The notes beneath the pieces were generated by a model that was not told the origin of the DNA, did not search any database, and worked only from the letters and a program-made list of their open reading frames with translations. This document shows positions 9,021 through 18,999 of a DNA stretch of 64,000 bases, piece by piece. Position 1 is the first letter of the stretch; each line of letters begins with the position of its first letter. The translations under genes were made by a program, and so were the position numbers. Source of the DNA: an uncultured Clostridium sp. (GTDB lineage Bacteria; Bacillota; Clostridia; Clostridiales; Clostridiaceae); contig CALBDU010000023.1 in assembly GCA_937927335.1 (NCBI GenBank), positions 1-64,000 on the forward strand, written 5' to 3'.

Positions 9021-9770
9021 TTAACCAAATCTTCCTGTAATATAATCCTCTGTTCTTTTATCCACGGGCTTATAAAATATATTTTCAGTGCCACCGCTTT
9101 CAACAATTTCACCATTTAAAAAGAATGCTGTGTCATCTGATATTCGTCCAGCCTGCTGCATGTTGTGAGTAACAATTATTACAGTATAATCCTTTTTTAA
9201 TACATCCATGAGCTCTTCTATTTTTAATGTGGATATTGGGTCCAAGGCTGAAGTCGGTTCATCCATCAGCAAAACCTCTGGTTCCACAGCTAAGGTTCTT
9301 GCTATGCAGAGCCTTTGCTGCTGACCGCCGGATAAACCTATTGCGCTCTTGTTCAGTCTGTCTTTTACCTCTTCCCAAAGCACAGCACCCTTAAGGCTCT
9401 TTTCAACAATATCATCCAGTATGGCCTTATTCTTTATACCATGAATTCTTGGGCCGTAAGCTATATTATCATATATTGACATAGGAAAAGGATTTGGCTT
9501 TTGGAATACCATGCCTATTTTTTTTCTCAACTCTATTACATCACAATCATCATAAATATTCTTGCCCTCGTAAAATACACCACCAGTAATTTTTACATTT
9601 TCAATTAAATCATTCATTCTATTTATAGTTCTTAAAAAAGTTGACTTACCACAGCCGGAGGGGCCGATAAGAGCAGTAACAGAATTTTTCTCAATGCTTA
9701 AGTTTATATTCTTTAATGCTTGTGTTTTCCCATAGAATAAGTTTAAATTATTTGTTTTTATTATCTCCAT
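9021..9770 (-). CDS. pstB: Phosphate ABC transporter ATP-binding protein PstB
   Basis: This is the ATPase of the high-affinity phosphate importer. The Walker [10 protein letters not shown] (about 36-44), signature LSGGQQQR and Walker [13 protein letters not shown] are intact in 249 residues, the normal PstB length. It lies 9 bases after pstA in the pst operon and works as a dimer under the PstC/PstA membrane pair. Confidence 0.98.
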   Translation of the reverse strand: MEIIKTNNLNLFYGKTQALKNINLSIEKNSVTALIGPSGCGKSTFLRTINRMNDLIENVKITGGVFYEGKNIYDDCDVIELRKKIGMVFQKPNPFPMSIYDNIAYGPRIHGIKNKAILDDIVEKSLKGAVLWEEVKDRLNKSAIGLSGGQQQRLCIARTLAVEPEVLLMDEPTSALDPISTLKIEELMDVLKKDYTVIIVTHNMQQAGRISDDTAFFLNGEIVESGGTENIFYKPVDKRTEDYITGRFG

Positions 9771-9779
9771 AATTTCCCC

Positions 9780-10667
9780 CTACTTTTTTCCTGAATAAGC
9801 TTCGTAAATTTTTTTGCCGATAAATCTTGCTGAAATGTTGAATATCAAAACCATGGTTATCAAAACAGCAGATGCCTTGTTTGCTATATCAGCTGCATCA
9901 GGCACAATGCCTTCCGCATTTAGCTTCCAGATATACACAGCTAAGGTTTCTGCAGGCCTGAACAGGCTAAAGGGTGATGACCTGTCAATAAGGCTTATAT
10001 TTTCAAAGTGAAGTGCAGGAGCGCTCAAACCGGCAGTATACATCAGTGCTGCAGCCTCACCAAAAATTCTCCCTGATGCCAGTATAACACCGGTTAAAAT
10101 CTGGGGCATTGCAGAGGGGAGAATTACTCTGCTTATGGTCTGCCAATTTGTTGCACCAAGTCCCAGGCTTGCTTCCTTCACACCACTTGCAGCATTTCTT
10201 ATTGCATCCTCGCTTACTCTTGTCAATGACGGCAAGTTTAATACAGAAATAGCCAGGGCTCCAGAGAGGATTGTAAATCCCCATTTTGTCATATTAACAA
10301 AAACTAATAATCCAAACAGCCCCACAACAATGGATGGGAGAGAAGACAGTGTTTCTATGGAAAGTCTTATTATATTTATTACAGGACCTTCCTTAGCATA
10401 TTCGGCTAGATATATTCCAGCTCCAACACCTAACGGGATTGTAATTAGCAAGGATAGTGCAAGCATATAAAATGAGTTGAAGAGCATAGGTGCTATACCT
10501 CCACCTTCTTCCCCTATTCTTGGGTTGCCAAATAAAAATGCTGGATTAAAAAAACCTCTTCCTTTAAACAGCAGGTATCCTATCAATGCAACAAGGAGCA
10601 GTACCACGAGGGTGGATATTATATATAAAACTGATGTAAAAATTTTATCTGTTGTTTTTGCATCCAT
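9780..10667 (-). CDS. pstA: Phosphate ABC transporter permease PstA
   Basis: A 295-residue permease with six predicted membrane segments. The cytoplasmic loop GLGATNWQTISRVILPSAMP is the EAA-type coupling motif that docks on PstB. It starts where pstC stops (single-base overlap at 10667), showing tight coupling. The N-terminus contains the expected first membrane helix after a short cytoplasmic tail. Confidence 0.97.
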   Translation of the reverse strand: MDAKTTDKIFTSVLYIISTLVVLLLVALIGYLLFKGRGFFNPAFLFGNPRIGEEGGGIAPMLFNSFYMLALSLLITIPLGVGAGIYLAEYAKEGPVINIIRLSIETLSSLPSIVVGLFGLLVFVNMTKWGFTILSGALAISVLNLPSLTRVSEDAIRNAASGVKEASLGLGATNWQTISRVILPSAMPQILTGVILASGRIFGEAAALMYTAGLSAPALHFENISLIDRSSPFSLFRPAETLAVYIWKLNAEGIVPDAADIANKASAVLITMVLIFNISARFIGKKIYEAYSGKK

Positions 10668-11554
10668 TATTTATCTCCTCTTTTCCCAACGGCTCTTATT
10701 ATTAATATAAATATGAATGATATTACAAGCAGCAGCATGGCTAATGACCACAATGCATCATTCCATGGTGTTCCTGTAACGGTATTACCCATATCCATTG
10801 TAAGTATGCTTGTCAAGGTTGATGTGGGATTTAAAATACTATGGGCAAATTTAATGGAATTACCTATAACCATTTGCACTGCCAATGCTTCACCAAATGC
10901 CCTGGCCAATCCAAGTACTATTCCAGTTAATATTCCGCCTTTTGCAGCTGGTATAATTACTTTGCTTATGGTCTGCCATCTGGTGGCGCCAAGACCATAG
11001 GATGCCTCAAGATAACTTTTTGGAACAACCTTTACTGCATCGGCAGATATGCTGGCTATGGTAGGAAGTATCATCACAGACAATACAATGATGCCAGACA
11101 GGAGGCTGAAACCAATACCACCAAAACTATTCCTTATAAATGGAATCAACACGCTTAATCCAATCCAGCCATAAACTACAGAGGGTATACCTACGAAAAG
11201 CTCAAGAGCTGGCTGTAGAATTTTGCCTCCCAGTTTAGGTGAGATATAATGCATAAATACTGCCAGAGCCACTCCCACAGGAGCGCTTAATATCACCGCT
11301 CCCAGTGATACCATGGTAGATCCTGCAATAAATATCAAAGCACCATACTGTCCGGGTTTGTTGTCGGGCTTCCAAACTGATGAAAACAGAAATTCCTTTA
11401 TGGAAACACCGTCCAAAATAAATGTGTTCATGCCCTTTGCAATAATAAATATCATTATGCTTAAGGTAAGGAGCACTATTAACATTCCGCATGCTATGGC
11501 ATAGGTCTTTCCAATATATTCATTTTTAAGCTTAACCAGTAATTTCCTATTCAT
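10667..11554 (-). CDS. pstC: Phosphate ABC transporter permease PstC
   Basis: A 295-residue partner of PstA with six membrane segments. The loop YGLGATRWQTISKVIIPAA is the EAA coupling motif, and LELFVGIPSVVYGWIGL is a conserved PstC segment. It lies 10 bases after pstS and overlaps pstA by one base. PstC and PstA form the membrane channel fed by the lipoprotein PstS. Confidence 0.97.
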   Translation of the reverse strand: MNRKLLVKLKNEYIGKTYAIACGMLIVLLTLSIMIFIIAKGMNTFILDGVSIKEFLFSSVWKPDNKPGQYGALIFIAGSTMVSLGAVILSAPVGVALAVFMHYISPKLGGKILQPALELFVGIPSVVYGWIGLSVLIPFIRNSFGGIGFSLLSGIIVLSVMILPTIASISADAVKVVPKSYLEASYGLGATRWQTISKVIIPAAKGGILTGIVLGLARAFGEALAVQMVIGNSIKFAHSILNPTSTLTSILTMDMGNTVTGTPWNDALWSLAMLLLVISFIFILIIRAVGKRGDK

Positions 11555-11564
11555 AAATGTACCT

Positions 11565-12449
11565 CTATTTAACCTTTATTTCACTTACAGGTATGTAGCC
11601 TAATTTCTCGATAAGTGATTTGTTCTCGTCAGATATCATATACTCAATGAACAGCTTTTCCAAGCCTTCAGCCTCGCCCTTTGTGTACATATGTTCATAA
11701 GACCAGAAGTAATACTTTCCTGATATGATGTTGTCCTTGTTGGCATCTATTCCATCAAGCTTAAGAGGTTTAACACTTTCCTTGACCTTATCAGATAAGT
11801 AAGATAATGCAAGATAGCTCACAGAGCCTTTTGTAGACGCTAATGCCTTCTCCACATTTCCATTTGAATCCTGAATGGTTCCAATGCTGTCATTTTCATC
11901 CTTTCCGTCAAGCACTGCATTTCTAAAGGCAGCTCTTGTACCTGATGATTTTGCTCTGTGAATAACTTCTATTTTCAGATCTGGACCACCTGCGTCCTTC
12001 CAGTTGGTAATTTTTCCAGTAAATATATCCTGTACCTGTTGTTTAGTAAGGGTTGAAATATTTACCTCCTTATTTACCACTAAGGCAAATCCGATGGCGC
12101 ACACCTTATGATCAACCAGCTCAGCAGCTTTTGCCTTATCAATTTTTATTTCAGCAGGAACGTCCGAATTTCCAATATCAATTGCCCCTGATGACACCAT
12201 ATTTATTCCTGTACCACTGCCTCCACCCTGAACATTTATTATTGCACTTGGATACTTCTCAATAAATTTTTCGGCAGAATATTCAGCCAGGGGCTGTAAT
12301 GCTGTAGAGCCAGCCAAAGTTATAGATCCGTTTGTACCGTTTTTATCATTTGAATTACTTGAATTATTGTTTCCACAGCCTGTAAGCACCCAGGCACTGA
12401 AGGTTACTGCAAACACAGCAGCTGCAAGTTTTAGTCCTGTTTTGTTCAT
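11565..12449 (-). CDS. pstS: Phosphate-binding lipoprotein PstS
   Basis: The extracellular phosphate receptor. A signal peptide ends in the lipobox LTGC, with the lipidated Cys at residue 25, followed by an Asn/Ser-rich linker. The phosphate-site segments AGSTALQPL, GGGSGTGINMV and SSGTRAAF are clear. At 294 residues it is the first gene of the operon. Its promoter region has three TAAC repeats at an 11-bp period (12503-12528), consistent with PhoP activation. Confidence 0.97.
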   Translation of the reverse strand: MNKTGLKLAAAVFAVTFSAWVLTGCGNNNSSNSNDKNGTNGSITLAGSTALQPLAEYSAEKFIEKYPSAIINVQGGGSGTGINMVSSGAIDIGNSDVPAEIKIDKAKAAELVDHKVCAIGFALVVNKEVNISTLTKQQVQDIFTGKITNWKDAGGPDLKIEVIHRAKSSGTRAAFRNAVLDGKDENDSIGTIQDSNGNVEKALASTKGSVSYLALSYLSDKVKESVKPLKLDGIDANKDNIISGKYYFWSYEHMYTKGEAEGLEKLFIEYMISDENKSLIEKLGYIPVSEIKVK

Positions 12450-12502
12450 ATTAATCCACTCCTACTAGCATCTTAAGTTCAATAATATAATACAAGACTT
12501 AA

Positions 12503-12530
12503 GTTAAGTTGTTGTTACAGCTATGTTAAA
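12503..12530. promoter_or_regulatory. Pho-box-like tandem repeats upstream of pstS
   Basis: GTTA on the plus strand (TAAC on the minus strand) occurs at 12503, 12514 and 12525, an exact 11-bp period, within the minus-strand units TTTAACA, TGTAACA and CTTAACT. A TATATT or TATTAT -10 follows at about 12483-12490, with no good -35. This fits the Firmicute PhoP box arrangement, in which activator repeats replace the -35. Confidence 0.65.
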
Positions 12531-12540
12531 TTTATTTAAC

Positions 12541-12567
12541 AAAAAAAATCCACACTAAAAGTGTGGA
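12541..12567 (-). terminator. Terminator after phoR
   Basis: A 7-bp stem TCCACAC / GTGTGGA with a 5-base loop is followed by eight T residues on the minus strand, 9 bases after the phoR stop. It separates the phoPR transcript from the pst promoter. Confidence 0.85.
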
Positions 12568-12575
12568 CTATCAAC

Positions 12576-14279
12576 TTAATTTTTATTCATTGGTATTTTT
12601 ACTGTAAACCTGCTGCCTTTGCCTAAAGTGCTTTCAACCTCTATGCTCCCTTTAAAATTCAATACTATATGTTTTACAATTGCAAGGCCAAGGCCGGTAC
12701 CACCCTGCTCCCTTGATCTTGCCTTATCCACTCTGTAAAATCTTTCAAACAGTCTATCCAGATGCTTTTCTGCAATACCTGCACCATTGTCCTGAACAGA
12801 AATAATACATTGATCACCTGTTATATCTGTTATTATAGTTACATTGCTGCCTTCACCAGAATATTTCACCGCATTGTCAGCAAGATTCAGCAGCATCTGC
12901 TTAAACTGATCTCTGTCACCGTATATTGGCGGAAGCTTTGGCCCCTGAGAATCTATCCTGATATGCTTATTATCTGCAGAGTTTTTTACAAGCAATATAA
13001 CATCATTGATTATCTTATTTATATCTATTTCATCAATTTTAACGGCGCTGGCGTTTTCAATCTGGGACAGGCTCAAAATATCATCAATAAGCCTCGTAAG
13101 TCTGTCAGCTTCATCATTTATTATGGTTAAAAACTTATCTCTCAGTTCTCTGTCTTCTACATCCTTTAGGGTTTCAGCAAATCCCTTAATGGATGTTAAA
13201 GGTGTTTTCAACTCATGAGTCACATTGGTAACAAACTGAGACCTGATATTTTCAAGGCGTTTGATATCTGTAATATCATGAATTACTCCAACTGTTCCAA
13301 GCATCTCACTGCCGCTCATAATATCCGCTGTTTTTATTCTCAAATCCTTTTTTTCAGGCCAGAAAATTGTAATTTCTCTGCTTTCTTCTTTATTTTTCAA
13401 TATGTTTTCCAGCTCAAAATCTCTAATATTATCAATAAGCTTTTTGCCAATAATATCTTTATTTATTCCAAAGATTTTTTTTGCATAGGGATTAATCAGC
13501 ATAACGTTATTATTTTTGTCTACTGCAATAACACCACTATCCATGCTCTTCATTACAGCTTCAAGCTTTGTTTGCTTTTCAAGAGAATCCTTAAAGGAAT
13601 TTTCCAATTTATCTGCCATATTATTGAATGTATTAGAAAGCTCTCCTATTTCATCCCTTGAATGAACTTGAACCCTTTTATAGAGTTCACCTTCGGCTAT
13701 TTCAGATGTGATAAGCTCAAGATCCTTTAAGGGCTTAACAATGGCTTTGGTTAATTTTGATGAAAATACCAGTGTTATACTAAGCACCGCAAGCATAACC
13801 AGCATGTAGTATTTTACGTACCCTAATTCAAAGCCATTCACTGACTTCATTGTAACAGCACTTCTCACAATGTATCCATCACCAAAGGAGGTTGCGAAAT
13901 AAAGTGTCTCTTTTTTTGTTGTATTGCTAAATCTTATGCTGTAGCCTGTGCCATAGGTTCTAGCTGTAATTATTTCTGTACGGTCATTATGATTATTCAT
14001 GGTTTCTGAATCTACCAATGAATCACTAAGCACATTTCCGTTCTTGTCTATGAGAGTTTGTCTTATATCCCGGGCTTTGATATTGTCTTTGAAAAAACTT
14101 ACTTTATCAGTAATTTCTTTACTGTTTAAAACATTTATAATTAATTCATTATTAAGTTTCAGGTTTTGCTTAACGTTATCTACGTACTCAAAGTTTGTAA
14201 TAAAAATAATTAATGATATGGTCACTATTAAGGAAAATAATACAGAAGCAAACATGGAAGCCAGAATTTTTTTTCTCAT
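12576..14279 (-). CDS. phoR: Phosphate-responsive sensor histidine kinase PhoR
   Basis: A 567-residue membrane kinase with two membrane helices (about 7-30 and 157-177) flanking an extracellular domain, then HAMP, a PAS domain beginning near SMDSGVIAVD, the HisKA box VTHELKTPLTS with the phospho-His, and HATPase boxes DNAVKYS, DNGAGI and GGTGLGLAIVK. It sits 4 bases after phoP and directly upstream of the pst operon, which identifies it as PhoR rather than a generic kinase. The assignment to phosphate rests on context plus this architecture. Confidence 0.93.
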   Translation of the reverse strand: MRKKILASMFASVLFSLIVTISLIIFITNFEYVDNVKQNLKLNNELIINVLNSKEITDKVSFFKDNIKARDIRQTLIDKNGNVLSDSLVDSETMNNHNDRTEIITARTYGTGYSIRFSNTTKKETLYFATSFGDGYIVRSAVTMKSVNGFELGYVKYYMLVMLAVLSITLVFSSKLTKAIVKPLKDLELITSEIAEGELYKRVQVHSRDEIGELSNTFNNMADKLENSFKDSLEKQTKLEAVMKSMDSGVIAVDKNNNVMLINPYAKKIFGINKDIIGKKLIDNIRDFELENILKNKEESREITIFWPEKKDLRIKTADIMSGSEMLGTVGVIHDITDIKRLENIRSQFVTNVTHELKTPLTSIKGFAETLKDVEDRELRDKFLTIINDEADRLTRLIDDILSLSQIENASAVKIDEIDINKIINDVILLVKNSADNKHIRIDSQGPKLPPIYGDRDQFKQMLLNLADNAVKYSGEGSNVTIITDITGDQCIISVQDNGAGIAEKHLDRLFERFYRVDKARSREQGGTGLGLAIVKHIVLNFKGSIEVESTLGKGSRFTVKIPMNKN

Positions 14280-14283
14280 GGTA

Positions 14284-14985
14284 TCACCACAATTCCTCTA
14301 AATTAAACCTATAGCCAACCCCTCTTATGGTTTCTATATACCTAGGGTTTTTATCATCATCCTCTATCTTCTGCCGCAGGTGTCTTATGTGCACATCTAC
14401 TGTCCTGGTTTCTCCAATATATTCATAACCCCAGATTTTATCCAGCAGCAGTTCCCTGGTTAATACTCTGCCCTTATTCTTAACCAGCATTTCAAGCAGT
14501 TCGAATTCCTTTAAGGTTAAATCCACCCTTACACCGGCCTTAATTACCTCATGCTTTTCAAAATCAATGATAATATTACCAAAAGTCAGGTTGTTTGACA
14601 CAGCCTTCAAAGAGGTTCTCCTAAGCACTGCCTTCACTCTTGCCAGCAGCTCTCTAACAGAAAATGGCTTTGTTATATAATCATCAGCGCCAAGCTCCAG
14701 TCCTAATACCCTGTCAAATTCTTCCCCCTTGGCTGTAAGCATAATTATAGGAATGTCGCAAATATCCAATTCCCTTCTTACTTCCTTGCAAACTTCAAAG
14801 CCATCCATTCCAGGAAGCATCAGATCAAGCAACACAAGATCAGGCTTTTGTGACTTAATGATTTTTAGCGCTGAAATTCCGTTATCAGCTTCCAATATAT
14901 TATATCCCTTGCTTTTCAAGTTGAAGCTGATTAATTCCCTGATATGCAGCTCATCCTCTACCACCAGTATTATTTCTTCTGACAT
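14284..14985 (-). CDS. phoP: Phosphate response regulator PhoP (OmpR/PhoB class)
   Basis: A receiver domain with phospho-acceptor Asp54 in LLDLMLPG and the acidic pair near residue 10, the switch Lys in ITKPFS, then a winged-helix DNA-binding domain ending in TVDVHIRHLRQKIED and TIRGVGYRF. The 233 residues are typical. It lies between pgeF and phoR with 14- and 4-base gaps. It is the presumed binder of the repeats at 8239-8274 and 12503-12530. Confidence 0.94.
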   Translation of the reverse strand: MSEEIILVVEDELHIRELISFNLKSKGYNILEADNGISALKIIKSQKPDLVLLDLMLPGMDGFEVCKEVRRELDICDIPIIMLTAKGEEFDRVLGLELGADDYITKPFSVRELLARVKAVLRRTSLKAVSNNLTFGNIIIDFEKHEVIKAGVRVDLTLKEFELLEMLVKNKGRVLTRELLLDKIWGYEYIGETRTVDVHIRHLRQKIEDDDKNPRYIETIRGVGYRFNLEELW

Positions 14986-14999
14986 AACTACACGCCCCT

Positions 15000-15707
15000 C
15001 TATTTTATAAAAATCAATGAAAATAATCTTTTGCCTTTTTCACCTTTTCTATAGGAGTAAAGCTTAGGTTCCTTGCTGCAGTAAGTGCATAAGCCAAGGC
15101 TTTTCACATTTTCCTGAGCTACACCCTTTTCTTTAAGCTGTTTTAAAATACACTTTTCCATACTTAATTTTCTTCCGTCAAAAATATCCTCTCCAGAATA
15201 GAAATTATCACTGGTAAATTTATCTATCACTTCATCCCCAACCTCATAGCAGCAATCCCTCATATGAGGGCCGATATAAACCAGCATATCTTCAGCCTGG
15301 GATCCATAGTTTGATTTCATTTTATCAATGGTTATACTTACAACTTTACTGTAGGTTCCTCTCCATCCGCTGTGAACTGCTGCAGCAACATTTTTCCTTT
15401 TATCGTAAATAAGCACGGGGACACAATCAGCAGTAAAGACACCTACTGCCGTTCCTGGCTTATCAGTTATGATGGCATCTCCCTCCTGTACACTGCCATC
15501 ATATATTTGCACTATATTACTGTGACACTGGCGTAAATATCCAATTTCATCAATGTTAAACCATTTTTTTAAGCATTCCAGATTTTCTTTACCATGGAGC
15601 TGACCGAAGTATACATTGAAATCATTTTCCCCTGTTGTAAAAATCACCTTTGCTGTATCTAAATCTTCAGTTATAAAGCTGTTACCTTCAATTATAGTGT
15701 TATTCAT
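15000..15707 (-). CDS. pgeF: Peptidoglycan editing factor / multicopper-like purine nucleoside enzyme (YfiH family)
   Basis: A 235-residue DUF152 protein. The Zn/Cu-site residues are present in TADCVPVLIYD (Cys) and HSGWRGTY (His), with an earlier His in RQCHSNIV. Family members have been described as peptidoglycan editing factors and as adenosine deaminase / phosphorylases with laccase-like side activity, so the physiological substrate is uncertain. It precedes phoP by 14 bases on the same strand and may share its transcript; I see no terminator between them. Confidence 0.88.
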   Translation of the reverse strand: MNNTIIEGNSFITEDLDTAKVIFTTGENDFNVYFGQLHGKENLECLKKWFNIDEIGYLRQCHSNIVQIYDGSVQEGDAIITDKPGTAVGVFTADCVPVLIYDKRKNVAAAVHSGWRGTYSKVVSITIDKMKSNYGSQAEDMLVYIGPHMRDCCYEVGDEVIDKFTSDNFYSGEDIFDGRKLSMEKCILKQLKEKGVAQENVKSLGLCTYCSKEPKLYSYRKGEKGKRLFSLIFIK

Positions 15708-15749
15708 TATATACCCCCTTGCTGTTTATTCAATTTTATCATTAAATTG

Positions 15750-15783
15750 TAATAAAAAACAGGTGTGAAATATCACACCTGTT
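15750..15783 (-). terminator. Terminator of nrdR
   Basis: An 11-bp perfect stem AACAGGTGTGA / TCACACCTGTT with a 4-base loop overlaps the nrdR stop region and is followed on the minus strand by a run of T residues. Confidence 0.88.
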
Positions 15784-16234
15784 TATTTGATATTAAATTT
15801 TTAATTTCTTCCAGAAATGTATTAACATCTTTAAATTGCCTGTAAACAGATGCAAATCTTACATAAGAAACCTCGTCCACCTTTTTAAGATGCTCCATAA
15901 TTATTTCTCCTATATACCCTGAGGTAACTTCAGTAAGCATTTCATTGTTGATTTTCTTTTCAACCTCATCAGCAATACTTTCTATCTGACTTCTGGACAC
16001 AGGTCTTTTTTGACATGCTTTTATTAGGCCGTTAATTAATTTTGACCTGTCAAAATACTCTCTATTCATATTTTTTTTAATTACAAGAATTGGAATATCC
16101 TCAATCTTTTCATATGTAGTATACCTTTTATTGCAACTCAGGCATTCTCTCCTTCGCCTAATAGACAGATCGTCTTCTGTAGAACGGGAGTCTACCACCT
16201 TGCTTTCAAGATATCCACAATAGGGGCACTTCAA
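15773..16234 (-). CDS. nrdR: Transcriptional repressor NrdR
   Basis: NrdR is a Zn-ribbon and ATP-cone repressor of ribonucleotide reductase genes. The Zn ribbon is CPYCGY near the N-terminus and CLSCNKR near residue 31; the ATP-cone follows from VIKKNM. The frame opens at TTG 16273, but I prefer TTG at 16234: it gives the canonical start MKCPYCGY and 153 residues, and an AAAGGA site lies about 9 bases upstream. A GTG at 16243 lies too close to that site. No nrd genes are in the window. Confidence 0.93.
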   Translation of the reverse strand: MKCPYCGYLESKVVDSRSTEDDLSIRRRRECLSCNKRYTTYEKIEDIPILVIKKNMNREYFDRSKLINGLIKACQKRPVSRSQIESIADEVEKKINNEMLTEVTSGYIGEIIMEHLKKVDEVSYVRFASVYRQFKDVNTFLEEIKNLISNKQV

Positions 16235-16282
16235 TATTTTCACGTCCTTTACAAAAATATTTGTATTAATCAATATTATACA

Positions 16283-16525
16283 CTATTTTTGTACTAAAAC
16301 CACATCAATTCCAATCTTTTTAATATTTTCCCATGGTATTTGAATGCTGTCATTTTTACCAAACCAGCTGGTTCTCTCCGATGGAAGTATAATGGAACTT
16401 ATCCTGCTAAGCTCGGTATCAACTTCAAAATCCCTTATGTAACCAAGCTTCATACCAGTATTTATGTCTATAACCTCCATAGTTCTCAAATTATTAATTG
16501 AAAATAAATTAGTTTCGTTTTCCAT
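16283..16525 (-). CDS. YlmC/YmxH family PRC-barrel-like sporulation protein
   Basis: An 80-residue protein beginning MENETNLFSINNLR, with a PRC-barrel-like pattern (LRTMEVIDINTGMKLGYIRD). Family members accompany sigG in many clostridia and bacilli and are annotated as YlmC/YmxH sporulation proteins without a known reaction. I chose ATG 16525 over 16540 because GGAGGTG lies 6 bases upstream of it. It follows sigG by about 75 bases and precedes nrdR. Confidence 0.85.
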   Translation of the reverse strand: MENETNLFSINNLRTMEVIDINTGMKLGYIRDFEVDTELSRISSIILPSERTSWFGKNDSIQIPWENIKKIGIDVVLVQK

Positions 16526-16598
16526 ATTGCACCTCCACATATAAGCTTTTTATAAATATATGCGAGGGAATACATAAAATGAGTATTGCATACTCATT

Positions 16599-17372
16599 TT
16601 ATACATATTTTCTCATATGCCTTAAGGCATTTTTCTCTAATCTGGAAACCTGTGCCTGAGATATACCTATTTCTTCGGCAACTTCCATTTGCGTTCTTCC
16701 ATCAAAAAACCTCATGTTTAGAATTAATTTTTCCCGTTTATTCAATTTTTTCATAGCTTCTTTAATAGAGATATTTTCAAGCCAATTATCATCAAGATTT
16801 TTATTATCGCTGATCTGATCCATCACATAGATTGCATCGCCTCCATCATGATAAACCGGCTCAAAAAGTGATACAGGATCCTGTATTGCATCTAATGCGA
16901 AAACCACATCTTCTCTAGGTACTTCAAGCTGCTGAGCAATTTGAGATATTGTAGGCTCCTTGTTGTTTTCTGCTATGAGTCTTTCTCTCACTTGCAGAGC
17001 CCTGTAGGCAATGTCTCTTAACGACCTGCTTACCCTAATGGAATTGTTATCCCTTAAGTATCTCCTAATTTCCCCTATTATCATAGGAACAGCATAAGTT
17101 GAGAATCTCACATTTTGATTTAAATCAAAATTATCTACTGCTTTTATTAATCCTATACAGCCTACCTGAAACAGATCATCTACATTTTCCCCTCTGTTGT
17201 TGAACCTTTGAATGACGCTGAGTACCAATCTTAAATTCCCTTTAATAAATTTATCCCGTACCTCTGTATTACCGTCCTTCATCTGTTGAAGAAGAATCTT
17301 CATTTCTTTTTCCTTTAAAACTGGTAACTTTGATGTATTTACTCCGCATATTTCCACTTTGTTTATTACCAT
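16599..17372 (-). CDS. sigG: RNA polymerase sporulation sigma factor SigG
   Basis: The late forespore sigma factor. At 257 residues it has the N-terminal VEICGVNTSKLPVL segment typical of SigG, region 2 DLFQVGCIGLIKAVDNFD and the region 4 helix-turn-helix EVAEEIGISQAQVSRLE. There is no pro-sequence, as expected. It lies 77 bases after sigE in the conserved spoIIGA-sigE-sigG order. It has an AAGGAG site before ATG 17372. I looked for a forespore promoter in the 77-base gap and found no clear match. Confidence 0.97.
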   Translation of the reverse strand: MVINKVEICGVNTSKLPVLKEKEMKILLQQMKDGNTEVRDKFIKGNLRLVLSVIQRFNNRGENVDDLFQVGCIGLIKAVDNFDLNQNVRFSTYAVPMIIGEIRRYLRDNNSIRVSRSLRDIAYRALQVRERLIAENNKEPTISQIAQQLEVPREDVVFALDAIQDPVSLFEPVYHDGGDAIYVMDQISDNKNLDDNWLENISIKEAMKKLNKREKLILNMRFFDGRTQMEVAEEIGISQAQVSRLEKNALRHMRKYV

Positions 17373-17449
17373 AAAGGCATCAGCTCCTTAAGAATATATC
17401 GCATTTCTAATTATTTACTAAGAAGCTGAATTTTATACTAAAGACAAAC

Positions 17450-18157
17450 CTACAACATTTTATTTATTTCTTTCTTTAATCTTTTTATAATTCTTTTTTC
17501 AAGCCGGGATATATAGGACTGAGATATGCCAAGAAGATCTGCCACTTCCTTCTGAGTCTTTTCCTGACACCCATTCAGGCCAAACCGCAGGCATACTATT
17601 TCCTTTTCCCTTTCGCTGAGTTTTTTCATAGCTACCAGCAGAAGCTGTTTATCCACTTCGTCTTCAATAAGGTTGTAAACTACATCATTTTCTGTACCAA
17701 GGATATCTGACAATAAAAGTTCATTTCCGTCCCAGTCAATATTAAGAGGCTCATAAAACGATATTTCCGCCTTAACCTTGCTGTTTCTCCTTAAATACAT
17801 CAATATCTCATTTTCTATACATCTTGAACCGTATGTAGCAAGCTTTATTTTCTTTCCAGGATCAAAGGTATTTACAGCCTTTATAAGACCTATAGTCCCT
17901 ACAGATACAAGATCCTCCACATTCACACCGGTATTTTCAAATTTTCTGGCAATATAAACCACCAGCCTTAGGTTTCTTTCTATAAGTGTGGAACGGACAC
18001 TTTCATTACCGCACACCAAAGAATAAACAAGCTCCTCCTCTTCTTCCTTGGTTAAAGGGGGAGGAAGTACATCACTCCCTCCTATATAGTAAATCTTTTT
18101 AACAAATATTTTTGCTTTTGATAAAATCCTGTTTAACAGCCATAAAATTTTGTTCAT
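17450..18157 (-). CDS. sigE: RNA polymerase sporulation sigma factor SigE, pro-form
   Basis: The early mother-cell sigma factor, 235 residues. A basic amphipathic pro-sequence of about 25 residues ends at the processing site YYIGG (23-27), followed by [13 protein letters not shown], as in other pro-SigE proteins. Region 2 [18 protein letters not shown] and region 4 [19 protein letters not shown] are intact. It lies 10 bases after spoIIGA, the gene for its activating protease. Confidence 0.97.
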   Translation of the reverse strand: MNKILWLLNRILSKAKIFVKKIYYIGGSDVLPPPLTKEEEEELVYSLVCGNESVRSTLIERNLRLVVYIARKFENTGVNVEDLVSVGTIGLIKAVNTFDPGKKIKLATYGSRCIENEILMYLRRNSKVKAEISFYEPLNIDWDGNELLLSDILGTENDVVYNLIEDEVDKQLLLVAMKKLSEREKEIVCLRFGLNGCQEKTQKEVADLLGISQSYISRLEKRIIKRLKKEINKML

Positions 18158-18167
18158 AATATTCCCC

Positions 18168-18968
18168 CTATATTAATATCCCCCTGGGAAGCAAAGCCTC
18201 ATATTCACCTGCATCTCCAAACTTTTCATTACTCATTGCAACTACTGCATTCTTTTTAATTATATCGTTCCCTATATATATGTTTATGTAATCAGGCTTA
18301 AAAGCTTCCAGTCTGCCGGTGGAACCGTTAAAAATTCTATATGGTATATAATATTTGTCGTAACTCACAGTAAATAAACTGCTATATATATCTTCATTTA
18401 CAATAATCACAGGCATGTTTGTCACAGGCTCTCGAAGCTCATTTCCTGTATCCAGGAATCCATTAACACTTTTATATTTACTGCCAAATATAATGTCAAT
18501 GCGGTATATAAGCTGTTCAACCTGTCTTCGTTCCTTAATAAAGATGGAGAGCCTGTCGAAAGTTAGTAGTATTATCATTAATGCCACCAGAAGTCTGCTG
18601 AATGTAAAATTTTCAATATTGCCCTGGCTAATACCCAGGCCTTTACTAAATTCCATGAAAATACATATACCAGCCAGCAGCATTGAATACAGTATAAAAA
18701 TTGCACCCGCTTTAAGGATAAAGCTTTTGGTGCAGCTTCGAAATGCTGTAATCACCATAATCACAGCAACTAACAGCTTAAAAGGCAGACTATCAAGGAA
18801 AGATGCGCCAGGAAAAAACAATACTAGTACATACATGCTTCCTAAAATCCCTGCCAGAATTAAATATTTCAGTTTTGTTTTTACCCTGATGGTTCTCGCA
18901 GTAAGCTCAAGCAAAAAGCAGTTTACAATAATATTTTCCAATATAAGAATATCAATATAAACTACCAT
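18168..18968 (-). CDS. spoIIGA: Sigma-E processing peptidase SpoIIGA
   Basis: A 266-residue membrane aspartic protease that removes the SigE pro-sequence in the mother cell after a signal from the forespore. The N-terminal half has five hydrophobic segments; the C-terminal half has the catalytic DTG in [12 protein letters not shown] near residue 160. The start follows GGGAGGAG. Its promoter has an unusual spacing and an overlapping Spo0A-box-like site (see the regulatory entry). Confidence 0.96.
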   Translation of the reverse strand: MVVYIDILILENIIVNCFLLELTARTIRVKTKLKYLILAGILGSMYVLVLFFPGASFLDSLPFKLLVAVIMVITAFRSCTKSFILKAGAIFILYSMLLAGICIFMEFSKGLGISQGNIENFTFSRLLVALMIILLTFDRLSIFIKERRQVEQLIYRIDIIFGSKYKSVNGFLDTGNELREPVTNMPVIIVNEDIYSSLFTVSYDKYYIPYRIFNGSTGRLEAFKPDYINIYIGNDIIKKNAVVAMSNEKFGDAGEYEALLPRGILI

Positions 18969-18999
18969 GTTACTCCTCCCAAGGACTGAATTTAAATTT

